From NCBI GenBank assembly GCA_914767935.1, contig OU612043.1:117275690-117339689 (forward strand): a DNA stretch of 64,000 nt. The letters are read 5' to 3'. The position numbers and the translations under genes were made by a program. The notes beneath the pieces were generated by a model, which was given only the letters and a program-made list of their open reading frames with translations, searched no databases and was not told the origin of the DNA. Shown in pieces: positions 43,535-53,510 of the stretch (its first letter is position 1; each line of letters begins with the position of its first letter). Origin of the DNA: Coremacera marginata (lineage: Eukaryota > Arthropoda > Insecta > Diptera > Sciomyzidae).

Positions 43535-44166
43535 TGTTTAGGTCTTAACTTTCGGTGTTGCACCGAAATTTAGTTTAACCAAATGTTTACTCTGAATGTT
43601 TGTTCTTACTTTAGGTGTTGCACCAAAAGTAAGTTTTACCAAATGTTTATTCTGAACTTTAGGTGTTGCACCAAAAGTTCGCTATATCAAATGATAACGC
43701 AAGAATACTTTCACTGGTTGTAAGAACAACTGATTAATTTTATTTTTCTACCATCTATTTATAATACATTTTCCTTAAAATAAATTATATTAAAACTATA
43801 GAAATAAGCAAAAAATGTACAAAATAATAAATAAAACTGTAAATTTAGGCAAAAATAAATGAATCGGTAATTTTTCCTGCCTTGCAATTCTTCAAGGCTA
43901 GACTAATGACCGCTTAGCTGTTGTTGTCCAAAGTCGTTGTTCGCTGGTGTCATTTTCCTGCCTTGCTGTTATGCAAGGCCAGGTAATGACCGCTTGCGTT
44001 GTTGTAGCAAGCGTTTGCCAATATGCTGGATTGCGTTGTTGTTGTTATAGTAAAACGATGACTTATGTTGATAAGTTTGGTAGCCGGCTGGCTACTAAGA
44101 CGGAACTGACTGTTTGTATTGTTGTTGTTGCGTACGTAGACTTTTGCAGCCAGCTGGATACCAACA
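43535..44166 (-). repeat. 5' LTR of the BEL/Pao element
   Basis: 632 bp, 60 bp longer than its partner because it has three rather than two units of the GGTGTTGCACC hairpin repeat (about 43,552-43,685). Confidence 0.9.
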
Positions 44167-45471
44167 CTCATTATTTATTTTTATATACCTATATATTTAT
44201 ATATTAATTTTAAATTTATAATTAATGTAATAATAATGATAGTAAGATACTCAATATATAATATCATTTAAGTTTATTGTTATATTGTTATTTATTGGTT
44301 TGTATTACGTTTAGTTTACCATGTCGAATTATGTTTAGTTATCCTATTTATATTCTGGTCAGTTAATTATTCTAATTGATTTGCATTGACATAAAAAAAT
44401 TTTTATTTTTTAATTCGAAAATTAACATCAGAAAATTATGACTCTTATATGCTTGATTTTGTATTGAAATTAAATTTGTTTTAGATTATTTGACAATTGA
44501 GATTTTTTTTTTTCTTTTTCTGTAAGTCTAATGCTAAAAGTTACTTAAATTATTTTGTATTTATTTTATTTTATAGTTAATTACTTCATTGCTTATATTT
44601 TTTTTTCGGTTATGTTTTGTTTAGTATTTCGTATTATAATCTTTTTAGTTCTTTGTATTATGTGAAGTTAATTTTATCATATTATGTTTATTTTAATTTT
44701 TTTCATATTAAACTTCGTTTAATGTTTCGTGTTATGATTAATTTTAATTTTTCATATTATGTTTTAAAGGAAAATTAAATACAAATGTTTTGTTTAGTAT
44801 AATTTTTACGAAACAAACAAAAAAAAAATTAAAATATTTACTTAATACAATATATGCTTTGCGAGGTGAGAAAAAAAATAATCATAAGGAGGAAAATAAA
44901 ACGTTTTAAATGTTTATATAATTTAAATGAAATTTTTTTTCAGCTTCTGTTTTGATTAAAATGTTATATAAAAGCAAGAAACAAGCATAATTTCTAAATT
45001 TTTAAATATAAATGTATAATAGAAATAGGTCTATTTATTATAATAGATATGTTGCATTATTACTACTATCATTAGAATTATTATCATTAGTGTTCCATTT
45101 AAATACAAGTTTTATTTTAAAGAGTATAAAATGCACAGCAACAGAATGGTTGAGCAGAATGCTCACAAACCTGAGCTGCAGCAAGAAACATTTCAAATTA
45201 CTTGCATTAATTGAAGTCTTTCTCGTTAAAAATCAAAGAGTTGCAAATTTACTTTAACTCTACATGTGGCTAATTTATGCTAGTTTGTAGTCATCAGTCG
45301 CCTTAACAAATCAATAAAATTTTTTTATGTACTTGCCCAAACTTGATTGTTGTTGCTGAGGCGGTTGTTGGCTGCATTTTTCGCTGCTAGTGCCCGACAC
45401 ATTGGTGGTTGTTGTTGCTTGGCCAATGGGTGCCTGGCCGCTGGTAGTGTAGCTATGGGTAGCGCCTGCTG

Positions 45472-46230
45472 TTATTGTGATGTTGCTGTTATTGTGAGCC
45501 GCTTTGTATCTGTGGTAGTGCACTGGTGCTGCTGTTTGAGCTGCGGGTGGGTGTGTGCGCTGCTGCTGTTGAGGCGGTTGTGGAGGTTCCGCTGCTGTTG
45601 CAAGTGGCTGCTCAATTTGCTGATGTTGGGGCGGTGCGTGGTGGCTATGCTGCTGTTGCTAATTTTGGGGTGTGCGCCACGGTTTTTGTGGCACTTTAAG
45701 TGTAGCCGCTGTTGCTGCTGATGTTGCGCCGCGGTTTTTGTGGCACTTCTCTGTAGTATGTTTCGATAGGGTATAACGGTGGTGGTGCCGGCGCTACTAT
45801 GACTGCTGCTGTTGCACGTTGCGATGCGAGGTAGCGGTGCTGCTGCTGGGTGAGCCACACTTATGGCTGTAGTCACTGCTGTTGCTGTCGTTGCGCAGTT
45901 GATGGCCCCAAAATTATGGACTCCTAGCTGTGGATCTGGTGGTGCGGTGCAAAAAAAAAAAACCAAGTGTTAGCTTGCAAGCTAGCCCCTGAAACAATCA
46001 CTTACCGGTGCGTGGTGGCTATGCTGCTGTGGCTTTTGGGGTGTTGGTGTGAGCGCCGCTGCCGAGGCTGTTGCGTTGCTGCTATGCCGGGCCTGTGAGG
46101 CTGATGTCGGTCGATCGGCTTGCGGTTGCTGGTGATCGCCCACGCTGGTCCCAGAGAAAAGAAACAATTCTTTCTTATTTCGGGCGGAAGTTCGCCATAA
46201 TCGCCCCTTGTCAGCTGGATTTTCTGACAT
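45472..46230 (-). CDS. Candidate spliced ORF inside the LTR (right copy)
   Basis: Same exons as 27160-27918: exon 1 at 46230-46006, intron 46005-45928, exon 2 at 45927-45472, identical in length and predicted protein as far as I can see. Identity here is expected from LTR copying and is not evidence of selection. This copy lies in the 5' LTR, downstream of the U3 TGTCA cluster in the sense of transcription. Confidence 0.35.
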
Positions 46231-46429
46231 TTAGCAAATATGTCGAATGGGAGCGTTCCGAAACTTGAGAACCATAGCTGAGGGTGTGCTTAAACTTTAT
46301 AACATTTAACTGAGGAGTGCTCTTCGAACTTTACATGTGTGACACACTTGCGCATGGATAACAAGGCTCACGCGTTCGAAGTGCGACCGCTGCACAAGAC
46401 CTGCGACAGCTGTCTGAGTTAAATAAAAA

Positions 46430-46785
46430 CTGTCAACAACAAAAAAAATATGTCATAGTTAAGTAAAAGGAAACTGTCCGAAGAAAAAACGTCAGAAATA
46501 AGAATAACAAACTGTCAGTATTAGAATGTCAAAGAAATGTCAGATCTCCATAGGACATAAAATGTCAGAAATAAAAAGGGTATACCGTCCGTGTTGAAAT
46601 ACCAGAACTGTCAAAGTAACCTGTCAGCTGTCACAGTCATCTGTCACGCGACGTGTTGACGGTAAAGTCAAAATGTCAGCTGTCACAGTAAAACGTCAAC
46701 TGTCACTTAATGTGTTGACTGTAAAAGTCAAAATGTCAGCTGTCAAAGTCAAAGTGTAAGCTGTCAAAGTCATCGGTCAGCTGTC
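46430..46785 (-). promoter_or_regulatory. TGTCA cluster in U3 (right LTR)
   Basis: Duplicate of the 28118-28473 cluster in the 5' LTR, upstream of the expected transcription start. One base differs (TTGACTGTAAAAG against TTGACTATAAAAG). Confidence 0.6.
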
Positions 46786-46951
46786 ACACCTCGAACGCGC
46801 CAGCCGTGGCATACGCAGTACGTCACTCATGTTTGCAGACGACACAGCCATGGCGAATTCTGACCTGCATGTTCGAATGTGGATTAAACTTCACAGTCAA
46901 AGCCACCTTCAAACATGAAAGCCAGAACCCACCACTTAGTGTGCCGTTACA

Positions 46952-47312
46952 AGTAGTTATAGTATTCGTGGATTATTTTAAGTCGGCTTCGGCCGGTCGA
47001 TCGTCCACAGTAGTTATAGTATTCGTGGATTATTTTACGTCGGCTTCGGCCGGTCGATCGTCTACAGTAATTGCCGTATTCGTGGATTATTTTACGTCGG
47101 CTTCTGCCGGTCGATCGTCCACAGTAGTTGCCGTATTCGTGGATTATTTTACGTCGGCTTCGGCCGGTCGATCGTCCACAGTAGCATTCGGGTGGATTAT
47201 TTTACGTCGGCTTCGGCCGGTCGATCGTCCACAGTAGTTATAGTATTCGTGGATTATTTTACGTCGGCTTCGGCCGGTCGATCGTCCACAGTAGTTATAG
47301 TATTCGTGGATA
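46952..47312. repeat. 57-bp satellite, block 2 (about six units)
   Basis: It continues the unit interrupted at 25393, starting AGTAGTTATAGTATTCGTGG. One GTAGCATTCGGGTGG variant unit lies at about 47,182. The block ends GTATTCGTGGA where Gypsy gag sequence begins. Confidence 0.92.
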
Positions 47313-47314
47313 AA

Positions 47315-48190
47315 AACAAGACGATGTAGGGCATCAACCGAGAATATACTTCGAGCACTAGAAGCCGAAATTGAAGCCGAAGAAAAATTACCTATCAGTA
47401 ACGCTGCATAAACAAACAGAAGCACAGCTACGCAAACAACAACATTGATAGTACCCGAGTACAACCGGATTAGCCACCACCAGAGCTCAGACACCGATGT
47501 GATGAAAACCGTGCGGCGGTGGAACATCCACTATGAAGGCGGCGACGACTTGCTTGAGTTCATCGAGCGAATCGAAGAGCTAGCCGAATGCTACCAACTA
47601 GAACAAAATAAATTTTTACTCACATTACTAGATGTATTGCAGGGTAGAGCCTTTCAGTGGTATCGTGTTAAACGACCAACGATTACCACATGGGCCACAT
47701 TTCGGGTAGAAGCCGAACGATTTTTCTTACCGAAGCGATTTCTTAGCCACTTGGAAGAAACAATTTATCATCGTAAACAGATGCACAGGGAAAAAGCCAA
47801 AGACTATATATTGAGTATGCAAACGCTCATACTTCAACACCCTCAACTTAAAACTCTTGACCACACAGATCGGATTTACGATGGGTTACGAGTTGAGTAG
47901 AAGCTCTACGCTCGGCGAAGCGATTTTAGTACGCTTGACGAGTTGATGGACCTCACCGAAGAATATGAGGTACTCAGGCGAGACGAAGCAAGAGGGAGCC
48001 GTACAGCCACTCACTGCCTGCGAGAGACGATACCATATGACAAAAACACACACTGCTGGAGATGCAAAAAACCAGGCCACTGGCGCTTTGATTGCCGAAG
48101 TCGGGCACGAAAATTCTGCTCACGTTGCGGTCGAGACGGCACCGACCGATATCTCGATATCTCACGATATCTCGTGATTGCCCCTGTTGG
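47315..48190 (+). pseudogene. Gag of the truncated Gypsy element
   Basis: The capsid contains TVRRWNIHYEGGDDLLEFIE, LTLLDVLQGRAFQWYRVKR and EETIYHRKQMHREKAKDYIL. Zinc knuckles CWRCKKPGHWRFDC and CSRCGRDG lie at about 48,053-48,145. A stop after LRVE (about 47,898) and one at about 47,410 break the frame. Confidence 0.8.
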
Positions 48191-48766
48191 CTCCCACGCC
48201 CGCCCATTCTCGACCCGTCTGATAGTTCGACAGATGGTCGCTACTATATTACCGTAACGGTCAAGGGACGACCGAAAAAGGCATTGATCGACACCGGATC
48301 TGCACTATCATATGTCGACGATGACATCAAACAATTGTTGATCGAACAGAATATTCAACCACGGCCACAGAGCAGGAAGATTCAGTTGGCGGATAACTCC
48401 ATAGTCAAATGCGAAGACACATATCCCATCCAGATCGACTATATGCAAAAACCAGTAATTGTCTCAGTCTCCCCACTCTCATCACTAGCAGAACCCATGA
48501 TACTAGGAATGGATTTCCTACGACGAAGAGGGATAAAATTAACGATAGACGGACAAGAGCTGAACCCGAAAACCGACGACCAAGCAGCGAAAATTTCAAG
48601 TCTGCACTCAATTGTCAGCCAAGAAAATTTAACACCAGAACAAAATCAGCGTCCTTCTGTTTTTCTAGACCAGCAAAAACAACGATTCGCTACCATAACT
48701 GGAAAATGAAACATCACCGAACATTCGATCATACTTCAGCATAAGCAACCGATTAAGCAGCGGTAT
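48092..48766 (+). pseudogene. Protease of the truncated Gypsy element
   Basis: KKALIDTGSALSYVDDDIKQ carries the DTG active site, with SLAEPMILGMDFLRRRGIKL as the second half. A stop follows TITGK. Then NITEHSI and KQPIKQRYY, the usual lead into RT, are joined to unrelated tail sequence. Confidence 0.85.
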
Positions 48767-49486
48767 TACCGCCACAGCATGGAACGAAAGCGCACCAACC
48801 TAATCCCACCAGGACGAGTCGCCCACTATTTACGGCAGACACCCATGCCAGAGAAAATCGCACCATACCAGCCACCACCCGAAGCCAAGCGACGTGTACG
48901 GGAAAAGGTGACAATACAGTCAGTCACTCAATTGCCAAAGTTAACATTTAGACCCCGCAAACTTCAGTCGCTCATTCGCGATCCAGCACCGTCGCCACTC
49001 TGTCACCCAGCCGAAAGCTCTGGTGTGCCAGGGACCGCGGCCGTATCAAAGCTACGAACGTCAACGCCACCACCTTTAGTGCCCCTTTAAACCGCCCGCT
49101 CAGCCATTAATAACAGCCACCATTAACAGCCAAGCCACCATTAACAGCCAAGCCACGGCAACACCGAGCATGCCAGAGCTAGCAACCTCCTCCGAGCCCG
49201 CACTGGCCACACCACGGACTAGTACGAAGCCACCCTGTGCACCGTCAACGCTCGTACCATCACCCCTTGTGCCGCTCCACTGCATAAACAGACCCAAGCC
49301 ATCAGCTGCAACAGAGCACCAGCTCTTCAGTGGGATCACCATAAAAACACCAGTAGCAGGGGCCCTAAGACAACACTGGGTTATACGCCGGAAGAAAAAG
49401 CCGAACGTCGCGGTGACCATCCTACCAGACGGCAAGGCTCGATTGCGCTGCCAAGGGCACAATAAGATAATACCCCTTGTGCCTTA
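48767..49486 (+). pseudogene. Pol C-terminal tail of the truncated Gypsy element
   Basis: A Pro-rich basic tail (RTNLIPPGRVAHYLRQTP, VTQLPKLTFRPRKLQSLI) runs in one frame to 49,090 and another from 49,170 to 49,486. No RT, RNase H or integrase core lies between protease and this tail, so about 2.5 kb is missing. The family tail is unfamiliar to me beyond its position. Confidence 0.5.
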
Positions 49487-49910
49487 AAAAAAAAATACCC
49501 ACATCAAGTTCTTTATTTTAAAGTTAGTTATTTTCTATTCTTATTTTTTTATTTTTTTTTTCTTTTTTCGCTCAATTATGAATTAGTATCAGAGGTTTGG
49601 TTTATTTTATGAATTATATTATTTATTATTATCGATTTTATATTAAATATTATTATGGATTATGGTTGATTTTGTTAACTTACTGAATTGTATTAAAAAA
49701 AAAAAAATTTTTTTAGAATTAAATAAACTTGGGCTGAGCCGAACCATCGTGCATGGTCAGGTGAATTTTATCGATTTCGGTAGTGCGGGTCCTCGGGCCT
49801 TAAATCGCCCACGTATGCCTTGTGTTTATATATATATACTAATATACTTCTTTTCTTTTCCGTTCTTTTTTTTTCTTCTTCTTTCTTTTTAAGTGATAAA
49901 TCACTCTCCG
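49487..49910 (+). other. 3' untranslated part of the Gypsy remnant
   Basis: AT-rich with long T runs and no gene. It leads to the polypurine tract. Confidence 0.5.
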
Positions 49911-49926
49911 AAGTGGGGGGAGGGGG
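49911..49926 (+). promoter_or_regulatory. Polypurine tract of the Gypsy remnant
   Basis: AAGTGGGGGGAGGGGG directly before the LTR start TGTAACGG (one T between). Confidence 0.85.
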
Positions 49927-49927
49927 T

Positions 49928-50334
49928 TGTAACGGTGATCCGTCCCAAAGTGCACTTTATGCACTACACCACTGGCCCCCCTACGCCACTGTGAATAAAC
50001 TCACCAAGTGGCAAAACTAGTATAGTTGGCTACAACAACTACTCACACACACACCGCACATACAACAGGCAAACATCAACAACTGCAGCAACTAACATAA
50101 GCATGACGGCTACAACAACCACACATACACCTTGCATACGACAGGCAGACTACCATTCACCAATGTAGCAGCCACATAATTCCCATTATGTTTATGCTAA
50201 GGAATATTTAAGAGCGCTGGGTTTGGCAGACTTAGGCACGGCTCGGAAGCGTAGTGCTTTGCACCGTCTGCTGCTTGTTACCAAGTAGTAAATGTTTACA
50301 ACGAACTACCGAAAGGTGGACCGTTATTTATACA
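49928..50334 (+). repeat. 3' LTR of the Gypsy remnant
   Basis: It starts TGTAACGGTGATCC after the polypurine tract and ends CCGTTATTTATACA, so the ends are TG...CA with matching inverted ACGG/CCGT. GTGAATAAAC may serve as poly(A) signal. No second copy lies in the window. Confidence 0.65.
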
Positions 50335-50348
50335 TTTAGTTTATTTAA

Positions 50349-52441
50349 GTTATCGTATTCGTGGATTATTTTACGTCGGCTTCGGCCGGTGGATCGTCCA
50401 CAGTAGTTATAGTATTCGTGGATTATTTTACGTCGGCTCCGGCCGGTCGATCGTCCACAGTAGCATTCGGGTAGATTATTTTACGTCGGCTTCGGTCGGT
50501 CGATCGTCTACAGTAGTTATAGTGTTCGTGGATTATTTTACGTTGGCTTCGGCCGGTCGATCGTCCACAGTAGTTATCGTATTCGTGGATTATTTTACGT
50601 CGGCTTCGGCCGGTCGATCGTCTACAGTAGTTACCGTATTCGTGGATTATTTTATGTCGGCTTCGGCCGGTCGATCATCCACAGTAGTTGCCGTATTCGT
50701 GGATTATTTTACGTCGGCTTCGGCCGGTCGATCGTCCACAGTAGTTATAGTATTCGTGAATTATTTTACGTCGGCTTCGGCAGGTCGATCGTCCACAGTA
50801 GTTATAGTATTCGTGGATTATTTTACGTCGGCTTCGGCCGGTCGATCGTCCACAGTAGCATTCGGGCGGATTATTTTACGTCGGCTTCGGCCGGTCGATC
50901 GTCCACAGTAGTTATAGTATTCGTGGATTATTTTACGTCGGCTTCGGCCGGTCGATCGTCCACAGTAGCATTCGGGTGGATTATTTTACGTCGGCTTCGG
51001 CCGGTCGATCGTCGACAGTAGTTATAGTATTCGTGGATTATTTTACGTCGGCTTCGGCCGGTCGATCGTCCACAGTAGTTATAGTATTCGTGAATTATTT
51101 TACGTCGGCTTCGGCAGGTCGATCGTCCACAGTAGTTATAGTATTCGTGGATTATTTTACGTCGGCTTCGGCCGGTCGATCGTCCACAGTAGCATTCGGG
51201 TGGATTACTTTACGTCGGCTTCGGCCGGTCGATCATCCACAGTAGTTATAGCATTCGGGTGGATTATTTTACGTCGGCTTCGGCCGGTCGATCGTCCACA
51301 GTAGTTATCGTATTCGTGGATTATTTTACGTCGGCTTCGGCCGGTCGATCGTCCACAGTAGTTACCGTATTCGTGGATTATTTTACGTCGGCTTCGGCCG
51401 GTCGATCGTCCACAGTAGTTGCCGTATTCGTGGATTATTTTACGTCGGCTTCGGCCGGTCGATCGTCCACATTAGTTATCGTATTCGTGGATTATTTAAC
51501 GTCGGCTTCGGCCGGTCGATCGTTCACAGTAGTTGCCGTATTCGTGGATTATCTTACGTCGGCTTCGGCCGGTCGATCGTCCACAGTAGTTGCCGTATTC
51601 GTGGATTATTTTACGTCGGCTTCGGCCGGTCGATCGTCCACAGTAGTTATAGTATTCGTGGATTATTTTACGTCAGCTTCGGCCGGTCGATCGTCCACAG
51701 TAGCATTCGGGTGGATTATTTTACGTCGGCTTCGGCCGGTCGATCGTCCACAGTAGTTGCCGTATTCGTGGATTATTTTACGTTGGCTTCGGCCAGTCGA
51801 TCGTCCACAGTAGTTGCCGTATTCGTGAATTATTTTACGTCGGCTTCGGCCGGTCGATCGTCCACAGTAGTTATCGTATTCGTGGGTTATTTTACGTCGG
51901 CTTCGGCCGGTCGATCGTCCACAGTAGTTACCGTATTCGTGGATTATTTTACGTCGGCTTCGGCTGGTCGATCGTCCACAGTAGTTGCCGTATTCGTGAA
52001 TTTTTTTACGTCGGCTTCGGCCGGTCGATCGTCCACAGTAGTTATAGTATTCGTGGATTATTTTACGTCGGCTTCGGCCTGTCGATCGTCAACAGTAGCA
52101 TTCGGGTGGATTATTTTACGTCGGCTTCAGCCGGTCGATCGTCCACAGTAGTTACCGTATTCGTGGATTATTTTACGTCGGCTTCGGCCGGTCGATCGTC
52201 CACAGTAGTTGCCGTATTCGTGAATTATTTTACGTCGGCTTCGGCCGGTCGATCGTCCACATTAGTTATCGTATTCGTGGATGATTTTACGTCGGCTTCG
52301 GCCGGTCGATCGTCCACAGTAGTTGCCGTATTCGTGGATTATTTTACGTCGGCTTCGGCTGGTCGATCGTCCACATTAGTTATTGTATTCTTGGATTATT
52401 TTACGTCGGCTTCGGCTGGTCGATTATCCACTGTAGTTACT
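50349..52441. repeat. 57-bp satellite, block 3 (about 36 units)
   Basis: The unit is 57 bp. Most units read GTAGTTATAGTATTCGTGG or with ACCG/GCCG/ATCG in place of ATAG, then ATTATTTTACGTCGGCTTCG and GCCGGTCGATCGTCCACA. A shorter variant GTAGCATTCGGGTGG recurs every few units (about 50,462; 50,855; 50,965; 51,187; 51,704; 52,095). The spacing suggests higher-order repeats. Long plus-strand frames arise only because 57 is divisible by three. Confidence 0.95.
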
Positions 52442-52956
52442 GATTAAATTACACATATGCATATTAATAAGCGTATGAAATATAGTAAGGTAATGAATAA
52501 GAATACATGCCAAATTGAAGCATAAAAATTAATGTAGAGTTTTTGCTATCCGAAAGCAACGTAGTCGAGTCTTGCCTTAGTGTAGTCGTATCACCGAACC
52601 TACCGCCGAACTTCACCGAATATTACATTCCTCCGAACATCACCGAACCCGAACCTGAACCGAGAGCACTACAAGCAGAAGTAACACTCGTCTGCAATCC
52701 ATCAAGCAGCATTTAAAACTCTACAAGCAACGCATCATTTTGGAATATTCATATTATTGTGTATTGTATATAAAAAGACAGATTATTAAACTCATAATTA
52801 GAATTGTACTATTATACTCTGTACACTGAAAGAAACTGTTTATAATAAAACAAATAATTATTTGAGTCGAAAAAATCGAAAAACACCACGTCTTTTTAAT
52901 TGGCGAAAGTTCGAAGGTCTTTCGTCTGATCCTGGATCGGCTGAGTCATACCTCAG
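52442..52956 (+). other. LTR-like tail next to the satellite
   Basis: It contains a TATA-like GTATATAAAAAGACA (about 52,767), AATAAAAC (about 52,846) and, further on, ATTGGCGAAAGTTCGAAGG (about 52,900), which looks like a primer site after an LTR end. A CCGAAC-rich tract lies at about 52,595-52,665. No coding frame. It may be the R-U5 end of an element whose U3 is, or was, built of the 57-bp repeat; this is inference. Confidence 0.35.
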
Positions 52957-53510
52957 CCTTTGAAGAAGCCCCCCCATTACAAGTTGCTAGTTAAATGTGA
53001 TGAAAGTAAGTCAGATATTTATACGGCACTGCTTCATTATCGAACAACACCAAAGGGTTATAATATGCCAAGCCCTGCGGAGCTGCTTATGTCTAGAATG
53101 TTGAGAACGAAAATTCAAACAGTTTCACAACGATTCAAGCCAAAACTTATAAATACTGATCTATATAAGAAACAAATTTAATACCGATCAGCAAAATCCG
53201 CATAACATTATAACAGAAATTCAAAAAAGTTGAAGCCAGTTAAGCCAGGTGAAGATGTAATGTTCAAAAGAACACCTACTTCTGTTTGGTTTCTCGGTGT
53301 AATCATAGAAAATTGTACAGAGCCTCTATCATTTATAATAAAAGAAGAAGGATCACTATGTAAAAGAACCCGAGAGCATATCTTAAAAAAGCAAGAAGAG
53401 AAGTTAGAAGTCAGGTCTGATACAGAAAAATTAGTTGAAATAAGTAAAGTAAATGGAAATGAAAACAATAATAAAAAACATATGTAACAAAGAGAGGTCG
53501 AAAGGTTATT
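52957..53510 (+). pseudogene. Integrase C-terminus of the Mag-like element, right part
   Basis: KLLVKCDESKSDIYTALLHY and RTTPKGYNMPSPAELLMSR are the post-core integrase region of K02A2.6/Mag-type elements. A frameshift near 53,180 leads to LKPVKPGEDVMFKRTPTS and CKRTREHILKKQEEK of the C-terminal domain. About 110 residues of the core are absent compared with the left part (24,723-25,194). No 3' LTR was recognised after 53,510. Confidence 0.75.

Larger units (their letters stand above)
35301..44166 (-). mobile_element. BEL/Pao retrotransposon with envelope, nested in the Osvaldo-like LTR
   Basis: LTRs 35301-35872 and 43535-44166 both start TGTTTAGGTCTTAACTTTCG and end GGATACCAACA. CTCAT is duplicated at 35296-35300 and 44167-44171; removing the insert restores the LTR sequence seen at 26,450-26,470. 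The minus-strand order is gag, protease, RT, RNase H, integrase, envelope. Five or more shifts or stops affect gag-RT, but the integrase-envelope ORF is open. The two LTRs differ at about eight positions plus a 60-bp repeat unit. Confidence 0.93.
25394..46951 (-). mobile_element. Osvaldo-like Ty3/Gypsy retrotransposon with giant LTRs
   Basis: LTRs run TGTAGCGGAG to CCGTTACA (25394-28639 and 34255-46951). AGTA lies on both sides (25390-25393 and 46952-46955) within the satellite consensus CCACAGTAGTT, so the insertion site is exact. On the minus strand the internal part holds an 18-nt tRNA-Lys-type primer site, a Gag with a RING-H2 leader ORF, protease, RT, RNase H and integrase, with no envelope. 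The Osvaldo/Ulysses assignment rests on pol style, primer and long LTRs. A BEL/Pao element is inserted in the right LTR. A few frameshifts disable the ORFs. Confidence 0.9.
34255..46951 (-). repeat. 5' LTR of the Osvaldo-like element, split by a BEL/Pao insertion
   Basis: The two halves 34255-35300 and 44172-46951 give about 3.83 kb without the insert. The half 45,312-46,951 is nearly identical to 27,000-28,639. It contains about 590 bp (around 44,570-45,160) that the other LTR lacks. As the BEL element sits between the U3 side and gag, transcription of this copy is probably blocked. Confidence 0.85.
47312..50334 (+). mobile_element. Ty3/Gypsy remnant, 5' truncated, RT to integrase deleted
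   Basis: Plus-strand gag, protease, the first residues of RT, then a direct jump to the pol tail, a polypurine tract and a 407-bp 3' LTR. There is no 5' LTR: satellite abuts gag at about 47,312. After the LTR, 15 bp separate it from satellite block 3. Confidence 0.8.

Noticed and set aside
50522..52447. Long plus-strand frames with a 19-residue repeat (VFVDYFTSASAGRSST...)
   Set aside because: They exist because the satellite period is 57 bp, a multiple of three. Frame breaks at variant units and lack of start, splice or promoter context argue against a protein.
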